Assembly (NCBI RefSeq): GCF_019931195.1
Contig: NZ_JAIOUO010000001.1
Span: 41,254-105,253 of the forward strand
Length of the DNA: 64,000 nt
Reading direction: 5' to 3'
Source of the DNA: Marinobacter sp. F4216
Lineage (GTDB): Bacteria > Pseudomonadota > Gammaproteobacteria > Pseudomonadales > Oleiphilaceae
A program made the translations under genes and the position numbers. A model generated the notes under the pieces. That model saw nothing but the letters and a program-made list of their open reading frames with translations. It was not told the origin of the DNA and did not search any database. Positions 37,730 to 46,539 of this stretch are shown here, piece after piece. The stretch's first letter is position 1. Each line of letters begins with the position of its first letter.

Positions 37730-38377
37730 ATGAACGGGATGTCTGAACAGGTTCGAACGATCAATCTGGCGATAACGGGAGCGTCCGGAGCCCAGTACGG
37801 GTTGCGGCTGCTGGAGTGTCTGGTGGCGGCCGGTTGCCGGGTCAACGTGATGGTGAGCCGGGCGGCACAGGTGGTAATCGCCACTGAAACCGATCTCAAG
37901 CTCCCGGGCACACCTCCGGCCATGCAGTCGGCCCTCACCGAATGGGCCGGAGCCGAGTCCGGGCAAGTGTTGGTGTTCGGTCGGGAAGACTGGTTTGCGC
38001 CGCCGGCGTCGGGTTCCGGTGAAAAGGCGCCGATGATTGTCTGTCCCTGCAGCACCGGTACGCTGTCTGCTCTGGCGACCGGTGCCAGCAACAATCTCAT
38101 CGAACGGGCAGGGGACGTGGCGCTGAAAGAGCGCCGGCCTCTGATTCTGGTTCCCCGGGAAGCGCCTTACTCGGAAGTTCACCTGGAAAACATGCTCAAG
38201 CTCACCCGCATGGGTGCGGTGATCTTACCGGCCAGTCCGGGGTTCTATCACAAACCTGAATCAGTCCAGGACCTGGTCGACTTTGTGGTGGCCCGACTTC
38301 TGGATCATCTTGATATTCCCCAAACCCTGATGCCCCGCTGGGGTGAAGCACGTGCGGAGCGCAAACGGGACAGCTGA
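37730..38377 (+). CDS. ubiX: Flavin prenyltransferase UbiX
   Basis: Makes prenylated FMN, the cofactor of UbiD decarboxylase in ubiquinone synthesis. The 215-residue protein has [17 protein letters not shown] at the N-terminus, the phosphate-binding [14 protein letters not shown] and the family C-terminal [23 protein letters not shown] 37730 has AGGA six bases upstream; 37739 is a possible alternative start. ubiD is not in the window. Confidence 0.94.
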   Translation: MNGMSEQVRTINLAITGASGAQYGLRLLECLVAAGCRVNVMVSRAAQVVIATETDLKLPGTPPAMQSALTEWAGAESGQVLVFGREDWFAPPASGSGEKAPMIVCPCSTGTLSALATGASNNLIERAGDVALKERRPLILVPREAPYSEVHLENMLKLTRMGAVILPASPGFYHKPESVQDLVDFVVARLLDHLDIPQTLMPRWGEARAERKRDS

Positions 38378-38499
38378 TTCGGGCGGCAGCGATGCTTTTG
38401 GTCAGCCCGATTGATGGTTTTCACCATTGAGACCTGAGCCCCCTCGGCCGAGACTTGGTGCCATATAGACACAACACTGGCCAAGTACCGAGGTTCCAC

Positions 38500-39639
38500 A
38501 TGATTCCACGCACCCTTTTCGATGCCGATCTGGAGAGTTTCCGGGATTCTGTCCGAAAATTCCTTGAGCAGGAAGCCGCGCCCTACCACGAGCAGTGGGA
38601 AAAGGATGGGCAGGTCAGCCGTGAGCTCTGGCACAAGGCCGGAGAACTCGGGTTCCTGTGCCCCACGATTCCGGAGGAATATGGCGGTGTCGGCGCGGAT
38701 TTCCGGTACAGTGCTGTGGTCATGGAGGAAGTCTCGCGAGCTGGATTGTCCGGTATTGGCTGGGGCCTTCATTCAGACATCGTGGCGCCCTATATTCTCA
38801 ATCACGGCACTGAAGATCAGAAAAAGCACTACCTCCCCAAGCTGGTTTCCGGCGAGATGATCACCGCCATCGCAATGACGGAGCCGGGCGCCGGGTCCGA
38901 TCTGCAAGGCATCAAAACGACAGCGGTAAAACAGGGTGATGAATACATCCTCAACGGTTCCAAGACCTTTATTACCAACGGACAGCTGGCCGATCTGGTC
39001 ATCGTAGTGGCTAAAACCGATCCGCGTGAAGGTGCCAAGGGCATCAGTCTGCTGCTCGTTGAATCCGAATGGGATGGGTTCGAAAAAGGACAGAATCTGC
39101 AGAAAGTAGGGATGAAAGCGCAGGACACCTCCGAGCTGTTCTTCCAGGACGTGAGCGTGCCGTTAACTCACTTGCTGGGCCCGATGGAAGGGCAGGGCTT
39201 CTTTCAGCTCATGCAGGAACTCCCCGCCGAGCGTCTGCAGGTAGCCATTGCGGCGGTGGCGGCGGCCGAGGCTGCATGGCAGTGGACGCTGGATTACGTG
39301 AAAGAGCGCAAGGCGTTCGAAAAGCCCGTGATCGCATTCCAGAACACGCGCTTCAAGCTGGCGGAGCTGAAGGCGGAAATCACTGCTGCCCGGGTCTTTA
39401 CTGACCGGTGCCTTGAGCTGCATCTGGACAAGAAGCTGGATATCCCGACGGCTGCCATGCTCAAGCAACACACCACAGACCTGCAATGTCGTGTGATGGA
39501 CGAGTGTGTCCAACTCCATGGCGGCTATGGCTATATGTGGGAATACCCCATTGCCCGGGCCTGGGCGGATTCCCGGGTACAGCGTATTTATGCCGGCACC
39601 AATGAAATCATGAAGGAGATTGTGGCTCGCTCCTTTTGA
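38500..39639 (+). CDS. Acyl-CoA dehydrogenase, long-chain type
   Basis: A 379-residue FAD enzyme of fatty acid beta-oxidation that forms trans-2-enoyl-CoA. AMTEPGAGSDLQGI is the FAD/substrate motif and YGYMWEYPIARAWADSRVQ the C-terminal FAD segment. The end reads YAGTNEIM: the usual catalytic Glu of medium-chain enzymes is Ala, as in long-chain and isovaleryl-type enzymes, where the base lies in helix G. Glu244 in LPAERL is the candidate. ATG 38500 has GAGG seven bases upstream. It is followed by a terminator and appears monocistronic. Confidence 0.9.
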   Translation: MIPRTLFDADLESFRDSVRKFLEQEAAPYHEQWEKDGQVSRELWHKAGELGFLCPTIPEEYGGVGADFRYSAVVMEEVSRAGLSGIGWGLHSDIVAPYILNHGTEDQKKHYLPKLVSGEMITAIAMTEPGAGSDLQGIKTTAVKQGDEYILNGSKTFITNGQLADLVIVVAKTDPREGAKGISLLLVESEWDGFEKGQNLQKVGMKAQDTSELFFQDVSVPLTHLLGPMEGQGFFQLMQELPAERLQVAIAAVAAAEAAWQWTLDYVKERKAFEKPVIAFQNTRFKLAELKAEITAARVFTDRCLELHLDKKLDIPTAAMLKQHTTDLQCRVMDECVQLHGGYGYMWEYPIARAWADSRVQRIYAGTNEIMKEIVARSF

Positions 39640-39671
39640 GAGTGGCCACTTCAGGGAAAAGTTTTAACCAT

Positions 39672-39815
39672 CTATTCCGGGGCAGTCTCTGCAGATTTCA
39701 GAAAAGCGTCTCTGAGGAAGCTGAGTATTGCCTGGCCTTCTGACCTCAAGGGGACATCCCTGGCCTTGAGGTCTTTTCTGAGAGATGCTCGAACGGCCTT
39801 ATCTGAAGGATGCAT
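39672..39815 (-). CDS. Possible small basic protein (uncertain)
   Basis: A 47-residue frame beginning MHPSDKAVRASL with GGAGGA five bases before its ATG, encoding a basic, helical peptide. It overlaps the intrinsic terminator at 39742-39777 that ends the acyl-CoA dehydrogenase transcript, which weakens the case. I do not recognise it. The frame can be read up to GTG 39860, giving 62 residues. Confidence 0.25.
   Translation of the reverse strand: MHPSDKAVRASLRKDLKARDVPLRSEGQAILSFLRDAFLKSAETAPE
39742..39777 (+). terminator. Intrinsic terminator after the acyl-CoA dehydrogenase gene
   Basis: A 10-bp perfect stem (GACCTCAAGG / CCTTGAGGTC) with a 12-base loop is followed directly by TTTT, about 100 bases after the dehydrogenase stop. 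Confidence 0.75.
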
Positions 39816-39952
39816 CTTCATCCTCCGGAGGCGTCGCGCTACCACGGTCGAAAATAACACCTCTGATACTTAAGTTTACAATTTGCCAAACCAGTCAAGG
39901 TCTCCGGTACCCACTTCCCCTAAAGTAGCGGCACAACCTCTAAAAAGGATAA

Positions 39953-41863
39953 ATGGTTGCCGCAATGAAACGCTTTCCTGCTCTCTCTGCCTCTGTAATT
40001 GCCGTCGCTCTCGCTGGTTGCGGCGAAGAGTCCGCTGTATTGCCTGTGGATGGGCGGGAGTTTGATGGGGTGGAATATGAAGAGCCGGCGCCTTATACAG
40101 GGAAGGTGATTGATGGCTACCTGAGGAGCGCCCGGGTCTGGCTGGACCTCGACGGGGATAGTCAGTACACACCGGGGCCAATGACGATTACGCTGGCTAA
40201 CGGTCGTGAAGTGGTTCTTCCATCTGGTGAACCCACAGCAATGAGCGGCCCGGGTGGGGAATTCTCCCTGGATGTCCTCGAGTTGGAAGTTCCTACCGAA
40301 GTAGGGCCGGATATTGACCCTCGGGATTATCCCCTATTTGCGCTGGCGATACCGGGCAAAACCCTCGAAGAAGCCCATAATGGAGACGTGCCGGTCGAAC
40401 GCGCTTATCTGTTATCTGCAGCGCCGGGCGTTCGAAATGTCACACCCCTGACCATGCTGGCGCGTTTCCGAGACATGCTTTTTTTGTTCGATGGGGCGGA
40501 TGGTGGCTTGCCACAGGGGCTCGCCAGCCTGAATCTGCTTCGAGATTATATTCAGGCGGAGGATCACCAGGCCCATGCCTATGCTCAGGCATTTGCGCGG
40601 TTTTTAGCAAGCCAGTTTCCGGAGACCTACAACGGCGTTTTGGTGCAGGCTAATTCAGATGGAACTGAGCGTTTGTTGAGCAAGGAGGCAGCTCACCTCC
40701 TTGGTGTCTCTCTGGTGGCGCACGCCAGTTCACTTTCTGAGATGGTGGATGAGGCGGCTTCTCCGGGGGGATACGCAAATGTTGATGTGAAGGCTCTGAG
40801 CCTCCCCGAGGTACCCATTGACCTTAACGACCCCGTGCTACTGACAAGTCAGCGGATCTATGCTCATCCCAGGAGTCAGAGCAATTTGCCTGTCTCGGGA
40901 ACAAGCCTGGACCAATCGGCGCAGCTTACTTTTTTTTATCGGGAAGACGGACGGCTCGAATCGGTGGACATTGATGGGTGCATCGTTCCGTCAATGGCAG
41001 AGCTGGCGCGATTAATCCGCCACAACGGGTATATGGTGAATCTGAATACTCAATGGTTGCCCTCAATTTCTCTCGCCTTTAATGAGAGCTGGATGCAATT
41101 CACGAATGAGCGTGATGTGGACGAGCGCCTGGAATTTGACTGGGAGAATCAGAGGATCTTGTTCGATAGTGCAACAACGTGCCACCAAAACCTCGGTATT
41201 GAGGCCGGCACAGAGCTTGGCGGCGTGCCGGAGATCTCATATGCGTGGGATGTGAATGATGGCAATGTGAGCTTGGTAGCCCAGATGCGTGGTGCGAATG
41301 ATTCGCTCATTTCGAGGGAGTATGTCTCCAACTCATCGGCAGCCACTGGCGCCGTCTCGGGGTTTTCGCTTTCGAACGGTGGAGGAGAGCTCGCGTCACT
41401 GGAGTTGACGGGCAGCCCCACTGCTTGCCCACCCCCTTCAAGTGCTGACTCTGAAGCGGATCATCTCGTCAGCGCGTACCAGGCTTACCGCTTTGCTACA
41501 GATACCCTTACCTTGGAAGACACGGCGCTCGAATTCGACGTGCGTTCATTTGGTCTGGATCCATCCGGTGATGGCTTTGCATTTCAGCGCTTGTTGAGAT
41601 TCGGCTTCTTGGATCAGGATTTGGCCGGCCTGCCGAATGTGGTTGGTGATAACGGGTTCGAGTGGCAGATGTTTTATAACACCGTAGACAGTGCTGGCTT
41701 TGCGCCAGATCAGCCCAATCTGATCGCCAAAGCTGATTTGCTGAGGTACGGGGGCGCGAAGGAATGTAGCCGTGCCGTTGAGCCTGCCAGTGGTGGACTC
41801 TTTGCCAAGGTAGACTACGTCTATCATACACTATCAGAACATCTGATCGGGCGCCTTCAATAG
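39953..41863 (+). CDS. Large predicted lipoprotein of unknown function
   Basis: A 636-residue protein with a lipoprotein signal ending LAGC (Cys24 if translation starts at 39953). AAGGA lies five bases before that ATG; a second ATG at 39965 is possible. After a short acidic linker comes VIDGYLRSARVWLDLDGD, a segment resembling the carboxypeptidase-regulatory/beta-sandwich repeats of surface proteins, with an Asp-rich loop that could bind calcium. The middle has NVTPLTML, frequent in such lipoproteins. Four more cysteines in the C-terminal half could form disulfides. No enzyme motif is visible. It stands alone and looks more A+T-rich than its neighbours. Confidence 0.8.
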   Translation: MVAAMKRFPALSASVIAVALAGCGEESAVLPVDGREFDGVEYEEPAPYTGKVIDGYLRSARVWLDLDGDSQYTPGPMTITLANGREVVLPSGEPTAMSGPGGEFSLDVLELEVPTEVGPDIDPRDYPLFALAIPGKTLEEAHNGDVPVERAYLLSAAPGVRNVTPLTMLARFRDMLFLFDGADGGLPQGLASLNLLRDYIQAEDHQAHAYAQAFARFLASQFPETYNGVLVQANSDGTERLLSKEAAHLLGVSLVAHASSLSEMVDEAASPGGYANVDVKALSLPEVPIDLNDPVLLTSQRIYAHPRSQSNLPVSGTSLDQSAQLTFFYREDGRLESVDIDGCIVPSMAELARLIRHNGYMVNLNTQWLPSISLAFNESWMQFTNERDVDERLEFDWENQRILFDSATTCHQNLGIEAGTELGGVPEISYAWDVNDGNVSLVAQMRGANDSLISREYVSNSSAATGAVSGFSLSNGGGELASLELTGSPTACPPPSSADSEADHLVSAYQAYRFATDTLTLEDTALEFDVRSFGLDPSGDGFAFQRLLRFGFLDQDLAGLPNVVGDNGFEWQMFYNTVDSAGFAPDQPNLIAKADLLRYGGAKECSRAVEPASGGLFAKVDYVYHTLSEHLIGRLQ

Positions 41864-41872
41864 ACGGCGCCC
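41849..41872 (+). terminator. Hairpin at the end of the lipoprotein gene
   Basis: GGGCGCC / GGCGCCC with a ten-base loop spans the stop codon region. The following sequence is CGTCACTTTCT, a weak U-rich tail, so termination is plausible. Confidence 0.5.
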
Positions 41873-41989
41873 CGTCACTTTCTCCCGCCTATTTAAAGCA
41901 CGCAAGAAAAATAGACAAGGCTAGCAGTTAATCTGGGTTTAATCTTAGAAGGAACGCTTAGGAATATCGCCATTTCTTGAGGAAAGAAA

Positions 41990-42076
41990 TGGTGCCGAGG
42001 AGAGGACTTGAACCTCCACGGGGTTGCCCCCACTAGCACCTGAAGCTAGCGTGTCTACCAATTTCACCACCTCGGC
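41990..42076 (-). tRNA. tRNA-Leu (anticodon CAG)
   Basis: An 87-nt class II tRNA. The acceptor stem GCCGAGG pairs with CCTCGGC and is followed by ACCA, so CCA is encoded. The anticodon arm is CTAGC-TTCAGGT-GCTAG, giving CAG. The variable arm GGGGGCAACCCC is long, as expected for leucine, and the T arm contains GGTTCAAGTCC. A sigma70 promoter lies at 42160-42188. Confidence 0.95.
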
Positions 42077-42128
42077 AGGTGATTTGCAGAGCCGCTCGGT
42101 TTGTTGAAAACTTCGCTCGTCTGCCGCT

Positions 42129-42148
42129 GTTGAGGAGTGCCCCTCAAC
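42129..42148 (-). other. Hairpin in the tRNA-Leu leader
   Basis: GTTGAGG and CCTCAAC are separated by six bases within the roughly 77-nt leader between the promoter and the mature 5' end of tRNA-Leu. It may help processing or be incidental. Confidence 0.4.
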
Positions 42149-42159
42149 CGATGGCGCGT

Positions 42160-42188
42160 ACTTTAATGATTCCCTCAAAACCTGTCAA
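42160..42188 (-). promoter_or_regulatory. Sigma70 promoter for tRNA-Leu
   Basis: On the minus strand, a perfect -35 TTGACA is followed by a 17-base spacer and TAAAGT as -10. The downstream discriminator is G+C-rich (ACGCGCC), as in stable-RNA promoters under stringent control. Transcription would begin near 42153. Confidence 0.8.
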
Positions 42189-42326
42189 ACATTTTTTGGG
42201 AAAAATTTTCTCAAGCTAATACTCCCTGTTTTATGCCGTGGTAAGTCCTTGTTGGGCAGGGAGGCGTTACCAGCGTTATACTTCACGCCATACGACACAT
42301 CCGTGCCGCTTTCAACAAGGATTCGA

Positions 42327-44843
42327 ATGGTTTCCAGGAAGAAAAATGTAAGTGACCCCCACGCAAGTCGTGAGGCGCAGAAGTACGACAACCCTATCCA
42401 GAGTCGTGAATTTATCCTCGCCCATCTCAAGGACCGGGGGGCTCCTGCGACTCACGAGACGTTGTGTTCAGAGTTAGGACAAGCGTCTGCAGATGGCATT
42501 GAGGCGCTGCGCCGTCGTTTGATTGCCATGTGTCGTGATGGCCAGTTGATCTGCAACCGACGCGGCGCTTACTTGCCCATTGAAGAAGCGGATCTGGTGA
42601 CCGGGAAAATCATCGGCCACAAAGACGGTTTCGGCTTTTTGTCCCCGGATGACGGCGGAAGTGATCTTTTTCTTACTGCCCGTCAAATGCGGCAAGTCTT
42701 TCATGGCGACCGGGTCGCAGCCCGGGTTGATCGGGTGGATGACCGGGGGCGCCGGGAGGGCGTGATTGTTGAGGTACTGGAATATCGTACCCAGCAGACG
42801 GTCGGTCGCTTCTTCAAAGAGAGCGGCATCAATTTCGTGGTTCCGGAAAACAGTCGCATAAACCAAGAGGTTCTGGTGCCGGATGAGAGTGCCGGCAACG
42901 CCAGGCACGGTCAGTATGTGGTGGTTGAGATCCTGCGTCAGCCCACGATAAGGCGTCAGCCGACCGGTAAGGTGGTTGAGGTCCTGGGTGAGCACATGGC
43001 ACCGGGCATGGAAATCGATGTGGCCATCCGGTCTTACGATATCCCACATGCCTGGTCCCAGGCACTCGGAGATCAGGTTGCGGCCATTCCTGATGAGGTC
43101 CAGGAGAAGGATAAGGCCAATCGTGTCGATATTCGTGACCTGCCTCTTGTGACCATCGACGCTGAAACAGCTCGCGATTTTGACGACGCCATTTACTGTG
43201 AGTCTCGCCCTCGGGGTGGTTACCGCCTGGTCGTGGCCATAGCGGACGTATCGCACTATGTCCGCCCCGGCTCGCCGCTGGATGACGAGGCCGTGCGCCG
43301 TGGTAACTCGGTGTATTTTCCGGATCACGTGGTGCCCATGCTGCCGGAGAAACTGTCGAACGGGCTGTGTTCGCTGAATCCGGACGTGGACCGTCTGTGC
43401 ATGGTGGCGGATATGACCATCAGTGCAGCCGGTAGTATCAGCGGTTACACCTTCTATCAGGCCGTCATGCGCAGCCATGCGCGGCTGACCTATACCAAGG
43501 TCAGCGACATGCTGGAGCGGCCGGATTCTGAACCTGGCTACCGGTTGGCGGAGCAGTATGCGGATCTGTTGCCACATCTGCATAACCTGTACGCCCTCTA
43601 CAAGTTGTTGCGTAAGGCTCGAACAGAGCGTGGTGCCATTGATTTTGAGACGACGGAAACCCGGGTCGTGTTTGATGCCCAGCGCAAAATTGAAGAGATC
43701 GTGCCGGTCCATCGCAACGATGCTCACAAGATTGTCGAAGAGTGCATGCTGTGCGCCAATGTGGCGACGGCCCGATTCCTGAAAAAGCACAAAATGCCGG
43801 CGCTCTATCGGGTGCACGATGGTCCTTCGGAAGAGCGCCTGATGGCTCTGCGCCTTTTCCTGGGGGAGCTTGGCTTGTTCCTTGGGGGTGGTGACAAGCC
43901 GACCTCCGCCGATTATCAGGCCCTCCTTGCTCAGGTGGCTGATCGCCCGGATGCCCACGTCATACAGACGGTGATGCTCCGGTCGCTCAGTCAAGCTGTG
44001 TACAGTCCCGACGAGAGCGGACACTTCGGGCTTGGTTTTGCCAGCTATACGCATTTCACTTCGCCCATCCGTCGTTATCCGGATCTGATTGTTCATCGGG
44101 CAATCAAGTCGCGGATTCATAATCCGGACGTGACCAAGGATGTGGTGACGCCTCCCCACCAGGATCCGGAACTGGCTGAATACCCCTACGATCATGCGCA
44201 AATGGTTCAGATGGGTGAACACACCTCCATGACCGAGCGCCGGGCCGACGATGCCACCCGGGATGTTATGGCGTGGTTGAAGTGTGAGTTCCTCAGGGAT
44301 CACGTCGGTGAGGAATTTGATGGCATCATTGCCGCAGTTGTTCCCTTTGGCTTCTTCGTGGAGTTGAACGATGTCTACATCGAGGGGTTGGTGCATGTCT
44401 CCACCCTCAGTGGTGATTACTTCCATCACGATTCGGCGAAACACCGGCTGATCGGTGAGAGAACAGCGGTGAGCTTCCGGTTGGGGGACGAAGTCCGGGT
44501 TAAAGTGGTACGAGTGGATCTCGAGGATCGGAAGATCGACCTGGAGCTGGTCAGTCAGCCGCGGCGCCGTCGAGCAGATCTTGATGCCCTCGAGGTATCT
44601 CGGCGTGAGGCCGGTAAAAAATCGAAGCGTGCTGAGAAAGCGTCTGGCAAGAAAACAGGTCGTCGGAAGTCGTCGTCCAAGGGGCAGTCTGCGTCAGCGC
44701 GCAAGGACGGCCGCAAGCCAAAAGCCGGCAGTGCCAAAGATCGCCTGGTGGCCGAGGCGGCCCGTGAGGCCGGAAAAAAACAAAAAGGGGATGGTGATCG
44801 CTCATCGGGCGGGCTGCGCCGCCCCAGAAAATCCAGCAAGTAA
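42327..44843 (+). CDS. rnr: Ribonuclease R
   Basis: A 3'-5' exoribonuclease that digests structured RNA and takes part in rRNA quality control and trans-translation. It is 838 residues. After N-terminal winged-helix and cold-shock domains comes the RNB catalytic domain, with DAETARDFDDAIYC (about 277-291) holding the metal-binding aspartates, and HFTSPIRRYPDLIVHRA. An S1 domain follows at about 660-740. The last 95 residues are Lys/Arg/Ser-rich, as in other RNase R proteins. ATG 42327 has AAGGA six bases upstream; an earlier in-frame start at 42249 is rejected. rlmB follows. Confidence 0.96.
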   Translation: MVSRKKNVSDPHASREAQKYDNPIQSREFILAHLKDRGAPATHETLCSELGQASADGIEALRRRLIAMCRDGQLICNRRGAYLPIEEADLVTGKIIGHKDGFGFLSPDDGGSDLFLTARQMRQVFHGDRVAARVDRVDDRGRREGVIVEVLEYRTQQTVGRFFKESGINFVVPENSRINQEVLVPDESAGNARHGQYVVVEILRQPTIRRQPTGKVVEVLGEHMAPGMEIDVAIRSYDIPHAWSQALGDQVAAIPDEVQEKDKANRVDIRDLPLVTIDAETARDFDDAIYCESRPRGGYRLVVAIADVSHYVRPGSPLDDEAVRRGNSVYFPDHVVPMLPEKLSNGLCSLNPDVDRLCMVADMTISAAGSISGYTFYQAVMRSHARLTYTKVSDMLERPDSEPGYRLAEQYADLLPHLHNLYALYKLLRKARTERGAIDFETTETRVVFDAQRKIEEIVPVHRNDAHKIVEECMLCANVATARFLKKHKMPALYRVHDGPSEERLMALRLFLGELGLFLGGGDKPTSADYQALLAQVADRPDAHVIQTVMLRSLSQAVYSPDESGHFGLGFASYTHFTSPIRRYPDLIVHRAIKSRIHNPDVTKDVVTPPHQDPELAEYPYDHAQMVQMGEHTSMTERRADDATRDVMAWLKCEFLRDHVGEEFDGIIAAVVPFGFFVELNDVYIEGLVHVSTLSGDYFHHDSAKHRLIGERTAVSFRLGDEVRVKVVRVDLEDRKIDLELVSQPRRRRADLDALEVSRREAGKKSKRAEKASGKKTGRRKSSSKGQSASARKDGRKPKAGSAKDRLVAEAAREAGKKQKGDGDRSSGGLRRPRKSSK

Positions 44844-44858
44844 CAGGGGCCTTAGCTC

Positions 44859-45596
44859 GTGTCGAAAGATTATGTGTTTGGATGGCACGCCGTTGAAGCT
44901 GTGCTTAAAAGAGAGCCCGAGAGGCTGCAAAGGGTCTGGATCCAGACCGGAAGGCAGGACAAGCGCGTCGGACGGATTACTGAGGCGCTGGAGGATCTGG
45001 GTGTTGCCTGGAAAGTGGTGCACCGGAGAGAGCTGGATGAAAGGGTGTCCGGGGTTCACCAGGGCATTGTTGCGGCGGTGAGCGAGAGCCGTGAGTGGAC
45101 GGAAGATGACTTGCTCTCGATGCTTTCCGCCGCCGATGCCCCGGCCTTTTTGTTGGTCCTGGACGGTGTGACGGATCCCCACAATCTCGGGGCTTGTCTG
45201 CGCACGGCCGACGCGGTTGGGGTTCAGGCAGTTGTTGTTCCAAAAGACAAGTCTGCCTCGCTGACACCTGTGGCGCGTAAGGTTGCGTGCGGAGCGGCTG
45301 AGACCGTGCCCTTCGTTCGGGTGACCAACCTTGCCCGTTTTCTGCGGACTATAAAGGACGAGGGGGTTTGGCTGATCGGAACCGCAGGGGAGGCTCAGGC
45401 GACTCTCTATCAGGCTGATTTCAAGGGTCCCGTTGCGCTCGTGATGGGGGCTGAGGGCAAGGGTATGCGCCGGCTGACGCGGGAGCATTGTGATCAACTG
45501 ATCAATATCCCCATGTTGGGCCATGTAGACAGCCTGAACGTCTCTGTGGCTACCGGTGTCTGCCTGTACGAAGCGCTACGCCAGCGACTTGGTTAA
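44859..45596 (+). CDS. rlmB: 23S rRNA guanosine-2251 2'-O-methyltransferase
   Basis: A SpoU-class methyltransferase acting on G2251 in the peptidyl-transferase P loop. The 245-residue protein has an N-terminal RNA-binding domain (FGWHAVEAVLKREPER) and the knotted SAM domain with LDGVTDPHNLGACLRTAD, GAEGKGMRRL and SLNVSVATGVCLYE. The start is GTG, 15 bases after the rnr stop. The rnr-rlmB pair is a conserved gammaproteobacterial arrangement. Confidence 0.96.
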   Translation: MSKDYVFGWHAVEAVLKREPERLQRVWIQTGRQDKRVGRITEALEDLGVAWKVVHRRELDERVSGVHQGIVAAVSESREWTEDDLLSMLSAADAPAFLLVLDGVTDPHNLGACLRTADAVGVQAVVVPKDKSASLTPVARKVACGAAETVPFVRVTNLARFLRTIKDEGVWLIGTAGEAQATLYQADFKGPVALVMGAEGKGMRRLTREHCDQLINIPMLGHVDSLNVSVATGVCLYEALRQRLG

Positions 45597-45599
45597 TGC

Positions 45600-45628
45600 T
45601 TGCACATCTGTCTTTGGGTGCCTAGAAT
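45600..45628 (+). promoter_or_regulatory. Sigma70 promoter for the rpsF operon
   Basis: TTGCAC at 45600-45605, a 17-base spacer and TAGAAT at 45623-45628 form a near-consensus promoter directly after the rlmB stop. It would start transcription near 45635, giving a leader of about 205 bases before rpsF. Confidence 0.7.
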
Positions 45629-45629
45629 A

Positions 45630-45662
45630 CGTCACCCCTTTTTCTGGGGGTGGCGTGTTTTT
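45630..45662 (+). terminator. Intrinsic terminator after rlmB, overlapping the rpsF start region
   Basis: CGTCACCCC and GGGGTGGCG pair with one G-U wobble across an eight-base loop, and TGTTTTT follows. It would end rnr-rlmB transcripts while transcripts starting at the 45600 promoter would lack part of the first arm. Confidence 0.65.
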
Positions 45663-45719
45663 GTCTGAATAACAGGCACTCCGCGTCTCGCCTTCGGTCA
45701 GTCTCGGTACGTATGAGGC

Positions 45720-45840
45720 TGAACCGAAAGCAAAAAATTGAAACTGACAGCTCCGGCTGTTTCCTCCTTGCTTTCATGTTTGGCTCGCAGGCTTCGCCCG
45801 TGGGTCGAAAAGGAAGCTGTTAAATCCGTAGGGAGAACTC
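45720..45840 (+). promoter_or_regulatory. Leader of the rpsF operon, possible S6:S18 control region
   Basis: The leader before rpsF holds the hairpin ACAGC-TCCG-GCTGT and a downstream AAGGAAGCTGT that could pair with the first arm instead. In several bacteria S6 and S18 bind the rpsF mRNA leader to repress translation. Whether this leader has that motif is inferred from location and the CCG element only. Confidence 0.35.
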
Positions 45841-46257
45841 ATGCGTCACTACGAAATCGTATTTATGGTGCACCCGGATCAGAGCGAGCAGGTGCCCGCG
45901 ATGATCGAGCGTTACACCAGTATTATCAGTGAAGATGGCGGTCAGGTTCACCGCCTGGAAGATTGGGGCCGTCGTCACCTGGCTTACCCGATCAACAAGA
46001 TTCATAAAGCTCATTACGTGCTCATGAACATTGAATGTTCAAAGGCCGCTATGGACGAGCTGACTCACAACTTCCGGTTCAACGATGCCATCATCCGCGA
46101 CCTGATTCTGCGTCGTGATGAAGCAGTTACCGACCTGTCTCCGATGAAAGCTGCCGAGTCCCGTGAAGACCGTCGTGGCGGTGGAGAGGATCGTCCGCGT
46201 CGTTCAGCTGAAGGCGAAGATCGCCGTAAAGCTGAAACCCAGGACGAAGAAGAGTAA
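45841..46257 (+). CDS. rpsF: 30S ribosomal protein S6 (bS6)
   Basis: A 138-residue 30S protein that binds S18 in the central platform. It starts [17 protein letters not shown] and has the typical [21 protein letters not shown] segment. The C-terminal 35 residues form an acidic/basic repeat tail ending in glutamates; in E. coli the end of S6 is polyglutamylated. AGGGAGA precedes the ATG. It starts the rpsF-rpsR-membrane protein-rplI block. Confidence 0.97.
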   Translation: MRHYEIVFMVHPDQSEQVPAMIERYTSIISEDGGQVHRLEDWGRRHLAYPINKIHKAHYVLMNIECSKAAMDELTHNFRFNDAIIRDLILRRDEAVTDLSPMKAAESREDRRGGGEDRPRRSAEGEDRRKAETQDEEE

Positions 46258-46283
46258 TTAATCGGAGTTGAGGAGTTACCGTT

Positions 46284-46514
46284 ATGGCTCGTTTTTTCAG
46301 ACGTCGTAAGTTCTGCCGTTTCACGGCAGAAGGTGTTAAAGAGATCGATTACAAAGATCTGGACACCCTGAAAGGCTACATCACTGAAACCGGCAAAATC
46401 GTGCCCAGCCGCATCACCGGCACCAAAGCACGTTATCAGCGTCAGCTGGCTACCGCTATCAAGCGTGCCCGCTACCTGGCACTGCTGCCGTACTCGGACA
46501 GCCACGATCACTAA
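46284..46514 (+). CDS. rpsR: 30S ribosomal protein S18 (bS18)
   Basis: A 76-residue basic protein with [14 protein letters not shown] at the start and [24 protein letters not shown], matching S18. GAGGAG lies upstream of the ATG. It lies 26 bases after rpsF, its binding partner. Confidence 0.97.
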   Translation: MARFFRRRKFCRFTAEGVKEIDYKDLDTLKGYITETGKIVPSRITGTKARYQRQLATAIKRARYLALLPYSDSHDH

Positions 46515-46539
46515 TAACAGATAGACAGGACTTGGGACC

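Noticed and set aside
41945..42178. 77-residue minus-strand frame
   Set aside because: It runs through the tRNA-Leu gene and its promoter.
42474..44444. 656-residue minus-strand frame opposite rnr
   Set aside because: Fully covered by RNase R, which has clear RNB and S1 motifs; the antisense frame is rich in His and Arg with no recognisable domain.
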